Assembly (NCBI GenBank): GCA_017470345.1
Contig: JAFUEP010000030.1
Location: 1 to 64,000, forward strand
DNA from: Prevotella sp.
GTDB taxonomy: Bacteria; Bacteroidota; Bacteroidia; Bacteroidales; Bacteroidaceae
DNA length: 64,000 bases
Direction: 5' to 3'
Under the pieces are notes generated by a model. It was not told the DNA's origin, ran no database searches, and saw nothing but the letters and a program-made list of their open reading frames with translations. Of the stretch, positions 51,812 to 57,899 are shown piece after piece (position 1 is the first letter of the stretch; each line of letters starts with the position of its first letter). A program made the position numbers and the translations under genes.

Positions 51812-52318
51812 TCAAATGCCGAGGATTCGCACCTCGGCATTTTTCATTTTCTCAATCTTGTTCATCGGCCGGCCATAGAAGACACTCTGGATAGCCTTGT
51901 TGATGATGCCATGCCCGACGGCCAGCACCCGCTGATCAGGATAATTCATCCGGACATCATCAAGAAAGGAGCGGGCCCGCTCAAGCATCGCCTCGAGCGA
52001 CTCGACGTTGTCGGGCCACGGCTCGCCTTGCAGGTCGGGAATGAAGCGGCCAGTGAAGTCGCCCCAGTCGCGCTCACGCAGCAATGGTGTGGTGACGACG
52101 GGCAGTGCATGCGGTTCGGCGATGATGCGGGCCGTCTGGACAGCCCGCAACAAATCGCTGGCGACGATGGCATCGAAGTGCTCCGATGCCAGCCGACTGC
52201 TCAGTTCGCGGGCCTGACGGATGCCCTCGTCGTTGAGACATCCCTGCGTCTGTCCCTGCATCACCTGACGGGCGTTGTCGACCGTCTCGCCATGTCTGAC
52301 CAAATATAATGTTGTCAT
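51812..52318 (-). CDS. Histidine phosphatase (phosphoglycerate mutase-like)
   Basis: 168 residues from the ATG at 52318. LYLVRHGETVDNARQVMQGQ is the RHGE catalytic motif; QARELSSRL, VASDLLRAVQTA, LRERDWGDFTG and AVGHGIINKAI (second catalytic His) complete the family. Likely a broad phosphatase or GpmB/CobC-like enzyme; substrate unknown. A TAnnTTTG box (CAAAAATA, 52346-52353) lies 28 bp upstream, back-to-back with the DUF308 promoter. Confidence 0.9.
   Translation of the reverse strand: MTTLYLVRHGETVDNARQVMQGQTQGCLNDEGIRQARELSSRLASEHFDAIVASDLLRAVQTARIIAEPHALPVVTTPLLRERDWGDFTGRFIPDLQGEPWPDNVESLEAMLERARSFLDDVRMNYPDQRVLAVGHGIINKAIQSVFYGRPMNKIEKMKNAEVRILGI
51814..51845 (+). terminator. Terminator overlapping the phosphatase 3' end
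   Basis: AAATGCCGAGG (51814-51824) pairs with CCTCGGCATTT (51832-51842), followed by T residues on the plus strand. The hairpin is also the last codons of the convergent phosphatase gene. Confidence 0.7.
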
Positions 52319-52386
52319 ACTATTAATTTTTTGCAAAAAGAAGTACAAAAATACGGAAAAAGACGTGGAATACAAAATGTTTTTCG

Positions 52387-52394
52387 TACTTTTG
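52387..52394 (+). promoter_or_regulatory. -7 box of the DUF308 gene
   Basis: TACTTTTG, 27 bp before the start codon; no clear -33 TTTG. Confidence 0.55.
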
Positions 52395-52421
52395 CAGCAA
52401 AGACATTAAAAGATTACTATT

Positions 52422-53141
52422 ATGAACATCATCCGCAACTCTATTCTCCGTGCGCTGGCCGCCCTCATCGTGGGCGCCCTGCTCATCAAGTATCCAGACC
52501 ACACACTGTCAGGACTGACCATCGCCATCGGCATCCTGTTCCTCGTGGCAGGCATCGTGTCGCTCGTTACGTGGCTCTACGAACGTCGTCGCGAGCCTGT
52601 CTTCACGGCCTACGATGCCGGCACAGGCCAGACGAAGGTCATCGACTCGACCACCGTGTTTCCCGTCGTCGGCCTCGGCTCGCTCGTCCTGGGTGCCATC
52701 CTGGACCTGATGCCTGAGACGTTCATCCGTCTGCAGATGTATCTCGTAGCCGCACTGCTCATCCTTGCTGCGCTCAATCTCTACATGAACCTCGTCGCAG
52801 CCCGTACCTTTGGCCGCGTCGGACTGGGCTACTGGGTGCTGCCGACGGTCATCCTGCTGGCAGGCATCGTCGTGCTGGTGAAGCCCATGGAGAGTGCCGC
52901 GCTGCCCCTCATCATCCTCGGATGGAGCCTGCTGCTGCTCGGCATCACGGAGTTTATCTGCAGCTTTATCTATCTGAAACTCAAGCGCTCACAGGAAAAG
53001 GCTCAGGCAGCGCTCGAGGAGAACGCCGAGGAAGTCGCCGACGAGGAGACCATCAGCGAGCAGACCATCGACGAAGCTGACTTCGAGTCCACGGAGCAGC
53101 AGAATACCTCCACCGCCCCATCGCCTCTCAGTGCCGAGTGA
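52422..53141 (+). CDS. DUF308 (HdeD-like) membrane protein
   Basis: 239 residues with six helices in three pairs (LRALAALIVGALLIKYP, LTIAIGILFLVAGIVSLV, VFPVVGLGSLVLGAILDL, MYLVAALLILAALNLYMN, YWVLPTVILLAGIVVLVKP, LPLIILGWSLLLLGITEFI), the HdeD/DUF308 pattern. A long acidic C-terminal tail (EENAEEVADEETISEQ) follows and is unusual for the family. HdeD helps acid resistance in E. coli; the role here is unknown. Convergent with udk, 7 bp apart. Confidence 0.85.
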   Translation: MNIIRNSILRALAALIVGALLIKYPDHTLSGLTIAIGILFLVAGIVSLVTWLYERRREPVFTAYDAGTGQTKVIDSTTVFPVVGLGSLVLGAILDLMPETFIRLQMYLVAALLILAALNLYMNLVAARTFGRVGLGYWVLPTVILLAGIVVLVKPMESAALPLIILGWSLLLLGITEFICSFIYLKLKRSQEKAQAALEENAEEVADEETISEQTIDEADFESTEQQNTSTAPSPLSAE

Positions 53142-53148
53142 GCAACAG

Positions 53149-53763
53149 TCAGACGCCCGTGACGATGCCCTCGATATAGGTCTTCAGGATATGGATGCCC
53201 GTCTTGTTCTCGCCGCCTGAGGGGATGATGACGTCGGCAAACTTCTTGGTGGGCTCGATGAACTGCTCGTGCATGGGCTTGAGCACCTTCTCGTAGCGGT
53301 CGAGCACCATGTCGACCGTTCGTCCACGCTCGACGACGTCGCGGCGGATGTTGCGGATCAGCCGCACGTCGGCATCCGTGTCGACGAAGATTTTCAGGTC
53401 CATCATGTCGCGCAACTTCTTGTAGTGCAGGGCCATGATGCCCTCGATGATGATGACGGGCTTAGGCTCCACGTGGACCGTCTCAGGCAGTCGGTTGGAG
53501 ATGATGTATGAGTAGGTGGGCTGCTCGACGGCCTCGCCATTCTTCAGCTTGCGGATGTGCTCCGTGAGCAGCTTCCAGTCGAAGGCGTCAGGATGGTCGA
53601 AGTTGATGGCGCGGCGCTCCTCGTCCGTCATGCCCGTCGTGTCGTTATAGTACGAGTCGAGGGGGACCACAGCCGCACAGTGGGGCGGCAACGCCTTGGC
53701 AATTTTCTTCACGACGGTGGTCTTGCCCGAACCCGTTCCGCCTGCTATTCCGATGATCGTCAT
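53149..53763 (-). CDS. udk: Uridine kinase
   Basis: 204 residues from the ATG at 53763, where the P-loop begins (IGIAGGTGSGKTTVVKKI). DSYYNDTTGMTDEERRAINFDHPDAFDW, IIEGIMALHYKKLRDMMDLKIFVDTDADVRLIRNIRRD and PSGGENKTGIHILKTYI are conserved in Udk. It phosphorylates uridine and cytidine for pyrimidine salvage. It follows the glycosylase-family gene by 16 bp. Confidence 0.94.
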   Translation of the reverse strand: MTIIGIAGGTGSGKTTVVKKIAKALPPHCAAVVPLDSYYNDTTGMTDEERRAINFDHPDAFDWKLLTEHIRKLKNGEAVEQPTYSYIISNRLPETVHVEPKPVIIIEGIMALHYKKLRDMMDLKIFVDTDADVRLIRNIRRDVVERGRTVDMVLDRYEKVLKPMHEQFIEPTKKFADVIIPSGGENKTGIHILKTYIEGIVTGV

Positions 53764-53779
53764 ATTGATTGTATATGAA

Positions 53780-54478
53780 TTAATGAGTTTCGATATAATC
53801 AAACACGCGTTGATAGTATTCCGTCTTTTTCTCTAACGCCAGCGGATAGGCGCGCGACGACGACGGCATGCGATAGAGCCGGAGGCGTCGGCCGTCGAGC
53901 ACGACATCGGACCACTCACCCACCCTTGGCTCGCTGACGCCCAGCTGCCGACAGGCAATCGTCGTGGCCAGCTGGCCCGCCGTCACGACGGCCCGGCACA
54001 GGGGCAGCCGTCGCAGCATCGCGGCGATGTCAGTCTCCTCGACCACCATCAGGTCTTTGTCGCTGGCCGTGTTCTTGGTGCGCACGATCTTCGTACAGGT
54101 GTCATAGAGGGCGATGCCCTTATCTTGAAGAAACGGCACCAGCTCGTCGAGTCGGAACCGTTTCTCGTCGTCAATCACGAAATGACTTTTGTCGCCAAAG
54201 AAGTGCAAGCCCACGATGCGCCACATGTCGTTCATGAAGTTAGGGTAATAGAACCTCATGGACCACCGCTTCTCGGATGGCGGGAACGTGCCAAGCATCA
54301 GCATCTTAGCGTCGGATGGCAAGAATGGCTCAAAGGGATGAGTCTCGCCCACCCCCTGCCCCTCCCAAAGGGAGGGGAGCAAAGTCAGTTCTTCCGCTTG
54401 TATTGTCTCCATATCGTCATGTCTATCCTCCTCAAGCAGCGTATAATTCGATGTTGCCGTCTGATAATTATATCTCAT
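53780..54478 (-). CDS. Uracil-DNA glycosylase-family protein
   Basis: 232 residues (ATG 54412, giving 210 residues, is an alternative start). HPFEPFLPSDAKMLMLGTFPPSEKRWSMRFYYPN is the Mug/UDG-like GxFPP active-site region; VVTAGQLATTIACRQLG and LYRMPSSSRAYP are the C-terminal motifs, with PSSSRAY where classical UDGs carry the HPSP-like loop. It probably removes damaged bases. The segment LLPSLWEGQGVGETHP just before the domain is encoded by a GC-rich palindromic repeat (54347-54377), so the N-terminus has been extended by repeat insertion. Confidence 0.8.
   Translation of the reverse strand: MRYNYQTATSNYTLLEEDRHDDMETIQAEELTLLPSLWEGQGVGETHPFEPFLPSDAKMLMLGTFPPSEKRWSMRFYYPNFMNDMWRIVGLHFFGDKSHFVIDDEKRFRLDELVPFLQDKGIALYDTCTKIVRTKNTASDKDLMVVEETDIAAMLRRLPLCRAVVTAGQLATTIACRQLGVSEPRVGEWSDVVLDGRRLRLYRMPSSSRAYPLALEKKTEYYQRVFDYIETH
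54347..54377 (-). repeat. GC-rich palindromic repeat, copy in coding sequence
   Basis: A 31-bp unit with the perfect core CCCCTCCC-TTT-GGGAGGGG (minus strand), followed by a GGGGGTGGGC arm. It is translated as SLWEGQGVG inside the glycosylase-family gene. The second copy at 54496-54526 points the other way. Confidence 0.85.
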
Positions 54479-54495
54479 GCCGGGTCTATCTCGTT

Positions 54496-54526
54496 CCCCT
54501 CCCTTTGGGAGGGGTTAGGGGTGGGC
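54496..54526 (+). repeat. GC-rich palindromic repeat, copy at a gene end
   Basis: The same 31-bp unit (CCCCTCCC-TTT-GGGAGGGG then TTAGGGGTGGGC). The last residues (AHP) and TAA stop of the phosphoesterase gene are encoded in its arm. It is inverted relative to the copy at 54347-54377. Confidence 0.85.
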
Positions 54527-55567
54527 CTCTTTAATTAGATACACCACCGTCGGCAGGTGGTCGCTGTAGCCGTCGAGCCAGGCGCCGCCGGCATGAGTGC
54601 GCAGCGTGTTGCCCTTATACTTGCCTTCGCGCTGGAAGAGGTAGTCGCGGCGGAAGATCTGATGGTTCCAATAGGTCAGCCCCGAATAGTCCTTCTTGCC
54701 TTTCACGTCGAGCAGGGAGCGCGAGAGGATGATCTGGTCGAAGAGATTCCAGCGGCCGTCGTACTGCAGGGTGCCGGTGCCCGAGGCGAGCACGTCCCAC
54801 CAGGGGTTCCACAGCCCGTCGTCCTCCACGTCCTTCATCTTGCGCTTGGCACCCAGTGCCACGGCCATCGACTTGTCCTGCGGGTCATCGTTCATGTCGC
54901 CCATGATGAAGAGCTTCACGTCGGGGTCGTCGCGCAGCAGCGAGTCCTTGACCAGCCGGATCTGGCGTCCGCCCTCCTCGCGATAGAACGACCCGGCGAA
55001 GCGCGACGGCAGGTGGTTGACAATGACGGTGACGTGCTCGCCGGCCATCGTGCCGCTGACGGTCAGGAAGCCACGCGTAGCGCGAAGCGAGTCCTCGGGC
55101 TTAATATATATATAAGGTACGAGGCGCACGTTGCGCACCTGGAAGAGCTTCGGATTGTAGAGCAGGGCGCAGTCGACGCCACGCTGGTCTGGGCCCTCAA
55201 CGTGGCAGAACTGGAAGTTGCGGGCCTTCAGGGGCTCTTGGTTGCAGAGGTCCTCCAGGCACTTGGCATTCTCCACCTCGCTGACGCCGATGAAGGCGCA
55301 GCCCACGCCCGGCAGGCGGTCGGTGCCCATCTCGGAGAGCACGCGGGCCATGTTGCGCAGCTTGTGCGCATACTTCAGCCCGTTCCACTTCAGCTGTCCG
55401 TCGGGCAGGTACTGGTAGTCGTTGTGGCCTACGTCGTGACAGGTGTCGAACAAGTTCTCGAGGTTGTAGAAGCCCACGCCATAGAGCGAGAATTTCTTCT
55501 CCTGAGCCTGGGCGGCACCTGCCCCAAGGATGAGGGCGAGCGCCATGAGTGTAAATAGTCTTTTCAT
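54515..55567 (-). CDS. Secreted endonuclease/exonuclease/phosphatase-family protein
   Basis: 350 residues from the ATG at 55567, which opens a signal peptide (LFTLMALALILGAGAAQAQ). EEP fold: GFYNLENLFD, IGVSEVENAKCLEDL (metal Glu), NHLPSRFAG, FIMGDMNDDPQD and the final DGYSDHLPTVVYL (catalytic His). Substrates in the family range from DNA to phospholipids and phosphoinositides. A consensus promoter precedes it: complement TTTG 55620-55623, 20 bp, TAACTTTG 55592-55599. Its last three residues come from a palindromic repeat. Confidence 0.9.
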   Translation of the reverse strand: MKRLFTLMALALILGAGAAQAQEKKFSLYGVGFYNLENLFDTCHDVGHNDYQYLPDGQLKWNGLKYAHKLRNMARVLSEMGTDRLPGVGCAFIGVSEVENAKCLEDLCNQEPLKARNFQFCHVEGPDQRGVDCALLYNPKLFQVRNVRLVPYIYIKPEDSLRATRGFLTVSGTMAGEHVTVIVNHLPSRFAGSFYREEGGRQIRLVKDSLLRDDPDVKLFIMGDMNDDPQDKSMAVALGAKRKMKDVEDDGLWNPWWDVLASGTGTLQYDGRWNLFDQIILSRSLLDVKGKKDYSGLTYWNHQIFRRDYLFQREGKYKGNTLRTHAGGAWLDGYSDHLPTVVYLIKEAHP

Positions 55568-55654
55568 GTCAGGTTGAGTAATAAATTGGTGCAAAGTTAC
55601 GAAAAAGATTGCAAACAAGCAAACGATTTCACAAGTTTTTGGATGAAGAGACTC

Positions 55655-56374
55655 TCAAGGAAGAACCATAAGAAGAGTCGCACGAGTGTCATTTCCTTTC
55701 TGATTAACCCATTTCGTGAATTTATCCGCAAAATCCTGATAGACGCGAAGGTTTCCGTCTTGGTTACAGTTATAGACGTCTTTCTCGTATTCCTCCGTGA
55801 TGATGTGCTCATGGAATGGCATTGGAGCAGCCTGCCTCTTATATGCTTCAAGAGTCTCTGCTATATAGTCAAACGCCTTTTGCCTTTCGCCAATGAGATA
55901 GTAAGCTATTGGTACTGCTTTTTTATCCAGTGATAGCTTTATGAAACTCCCACTTTCTACACCCTCAAGATATTGCTCAATAGTATTGTATTTCTCCATG
56001 AAAGGCAAGACATACTGTCGGATTTTGTCAATTATGTCATTGATCATCCGGATGTAATAGTCATCTGTATCATATTCTGACAATCGCCATTCCATTAAAC
56101 CTACATGATGTGGCATGATATAGTCGATAAGCCCTCCAAGAGCATAGACAAATACACCCATTTCGCCTGCCGACCGAACTATATAATCAAATTCGATGCC
56201 ATAAGTCAGGGAGTAATATCTAACATGTTGCTCTCCCATAGTGGAATGTCCGAACATGATGGTCTGAGTAACATCATCTACATGTCGGACAAAAAACCTT
56301 GACGTTTTCTTGAATCCTAATGACTTCATTGCCTCCTTGAAACGAGGTTCTGTCTCTAAATTAATCTTTGGCAT
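55655..56374 (-). CDS. DUF4304-like protein of unknown function
   Basis: 239 residues, no signal peptide. FKEAMKSLGFKKTSRFFVRHVDDVTQTIMFGHS resembles the N-terminal pattern of DUF4304-type proteins; the rest is helical (YYIRMINDIIDKIRQYVLPFME, GERQKAFDYIAETLEAYKRQ). It lies in visibly AT-richer DNA than its neighbours, next to a transposase relic and a toxin-antitoxin pair, so recent acquisition is likely. Family assignment is tentative. Confidence 0.55.
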   Translation of the reverse strand: MPKINLETEPRFKEAMKSLGFKKTSRFFVRHVDDVTQTIMFGHSTMGEQHVRYYSLTYGIEFDYIVRSAGEMGVFVYALGGLIDYIMPHHVGLMEWRLSEYDTDDYYIRMINDIIDKIRQYVLPFMEKYNTIEQYLEGVESGSFIKLSLDKKAVPIAYYLIGERQKAFDYIAETLEAYKRQAAPMPFHEHIITEEYEKDVYNCNQDGNLRVYQDFADKFTKWVNQKGNDTRATLLMVLP

Positions 56375-56437
56375 ATCAATATTTGGAGATCAGGGGGACT
56401 CCCGATCCGTTTTTGCTGATAGTAATAATTTCCATAC

Positions 56438-56587
56438 TCAATTATTTTTTCTGTTTATTCGTTGTCTGATGCCGTAACTGACACCAGTCATACGTGACAA
56501 CTGGCGGATGCTGCCGCCATAGCTGAGCAAAGCTGATAGCACATCATTGCGCACGGGTTTCTCACATTGTTGTAATGCAATCGTGAA
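56438..56587 (-). pseudogene. Relic of a transposase C-terminal helix-turn-helix
   Basis: A stop-bounded frame without a start codon reads CEKPVRNDVLSALLSYGGSI, then RQLSRMTGVSYGIRQRINRK. The SIRQLSRMTGVSYG helix-turn-helix resembles the C-terminus of REP-associated (Y1, IS200-like) transposases in Bacteroidota. Nothing upstream in any frame supplies the catalytic domain. Assignment is from pattern only. Other short frames in 56375-56882 are not supported. Confidence 0.4.
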
Positions 56588-56756
56588 TCAGGGTGACGGT
56601 TCTTTGCTGCTGCAAAGCGAGCGGAGCCCGAGTTCTCTTGATCTGTCGTGTGATGATGTTTATTGTTCCCCATACTCTGTGGCTTCTATTCTTGATGGCA
56701 AAATAACGAAATAATATTCATCCCTCCAAAGTATTTGTAAAGAAAAGCGGGTGAAC

Positions 56757-56841
56757 GGGGGCGGCTCTTTACCGAAGCAGAGGAGCAAACGAAGCCCAGG
56801 CTTTCGTAATTTCCGCTAAGCGGATCAATAGAGCCGTCCCC
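56757..56841. repeat. Structured 85-bp palindromic element
   Basis: GGGGGCGGCTCT (56757-56768) pairs with AGAGCCGTCCCC (56830-56841), 12 pairs with one G-U. Inside are the perfect hairpin TCCGC-TAA-GCGGA (56812-56824) and an imperfect GCC-CA-GGC stem near 56794. It could be a mobile palindrome matching the nearby transposase relic, or a structured RNA. Confidence 0.5.
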
Positions 56842-56882
56842 CCCAATCCGTTGATAGTTAGGCAGCGGAGCATCGGGTAAGT

Positions 56883-57254
56883 TCAAAGAGGTTTCTCCCA
56901 CTCCTCCCAATCAGTCTCAGAGAGGTAACAGTCTATTTGATTTCTCAGTTCTGGAATACCATTGATGGCCGTATCATAAAGAGTAGACGAATTTATATTG
57001 GCATACCCATGAACCAACACGTGCCGCATGCCTTGCACAACCGACCACATGGTATCAGGATGTGTTTTCTTGAAATCTTCCGTCAACATATATGCCGCTT
57101 CACCAACGATTTCAACATTTTTCATGACAGCGTAATATGTACGAATGTCAGCCTTAAAGCTGTCAAGCGTAAACCCTTTTATCAGCTCTGAAACGTTGTT
57201 GGAATACTCTACAATATCTTCAAGTCGTCCCTTGTCTCTAGCTCTTTCTCTCAT
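56883..57254 (-). CDS. hepT: HepT-type HEPN toxin
   Basis: 123 residues, all helical. The HEPN RNase motif RX4HXY is present as RHVLVHGY (R77, H82, Y84). Typical HepT elements: LEDIVEYSNNVSELIKG, NVEIVGEAAYML. In the known systems HepT is an RNase that MntA silences by AMPylating the motif tyrosine. Its start overlaps mntA by 17 bp. Confidence 0.88.
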   Translation of the reverse strand: MRERARDKGRLEDIVEYSNNVSELIKGFTLDSFKADIRTYYAVMKNVEIVGEAAYMLTEDFKKTHPDTMWSVVQGMRHVLVHGYANINSSTLYDTAINGIPELRNQIDCYLSETDWEEWEKPL

Positions 57255-57540
57255 AAATCAATTTTTTGTCACGGTTAGCAGTTGCTGAAGCGTATGGTCG
57301 AAGTGTTCCCTCCTCAACCAAGTCGACTTCACGCCCTAACAATTCTCTCAAATCCATATACATCTCTCCCATCGTGAAAAGGGTGAATGGTTTGCCAGAA
57401 CGGTCAGGCACAAAGAGAATGTCAACATCGCTATTCTCCGTCTCCTCGCCGCGTGCAAAAGAGCCGAAGAGCCAAGCCTTCAGGACGGGCTGAGTCTTGA
57501 AATACTCAGCAATAACCCGAGTCATCATCTGAGTGCTCAT
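57238..57540 (-). CDS. mntA: MntA-type nucleotidyltransferase antitoxin
   Basis: 100 residues: minimal nucleotidyltransferase with GSX10DXD (GSFARG..., G26-S27, D38 and D40), LFGSFARGEETENSDVDIL. It lacks the partner domains of larger enzymes, as expected of MntA antitoxins. First gene of the pair with hepT; a TAnnTTTG box (CAAAGATA, 57569-57576) precedes it. Confidence 0.88.
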   Translation of the reverse strand: MSTQMMTRVIAEYFKTQPVLKAWLFGSFARGEETENSDVDILFVPDRSGKPFTLFTMGEMYMDLRELLGREVDLVEEGTLRPYASATANRDKKLIYERKS

Positions 57541-57680
57541 AGGCTAATCATTTTGATTCTTACTGCTGCAAAGATACGAATAAAAATCTAAAGTGCCAAG
57601 TGTTTTCATAAAAAAAATGGTACAAAGAAAAAACTTTGCCTTTTCTATTTAAAACTATATTTAAAACCGAAATACCGTGC

Positions 57681-57764
57681 AAAACTATTTTCAAGGCATG
57701 AAAATATATTTTCACGGCTTAGAAATATATTTTCAAGGCATGAAAATACATTTTCAAGGCGTGG
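57681..57764. repeat. About 21-bp AT-rich tandem repeat, four copies
   Basis: Four units of 20-22 bp (from 57681, 57701, 57723, 57743) share AATATATTTTCAAGGCATG, each with the small palindrome TTTTCA-N5-TGAAAA. It lies between the mntA promoter and the TonB-receptor promoter; nothing else is seen in that gap. Confidence 0.8.
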
Positions 57765-57817
57765 TTAAAACAATAAGCGCTCAATCGCAGGAGAATGAGA
57801 AGAAAACGAATGAAAAG

Positions 57818-57849
57818 TTTGCACGCTTCGTTTTTTATTCGTAACTTTG
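57818..57849 (+). promoter_or_regulatory. TonB-dependent receptor operon promoter
   Basis: TTTG (57818-57821), 20 bp, TAACTTTG (57842-57849), 50 bp before the start codon: full consensus. Confidence 0.75.
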
Positions 57850-57899
57850 TAGCCAAATAGATAAAAAAACAACAAATAACCATCAACAAGACGTTTTTT

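Noticed and set aside
56757..56841. Integron attC site
   Set aside because: There is no RYYYAAC/GTTRRRY core pair and no integrase nearby.
56488..56910. Small minus-strand frames of 61 and 74 codons
   Set aside because: Neither has signal, domain or promoter; one overlaps the transposase relic in another frame and the other covers the palindromic element.
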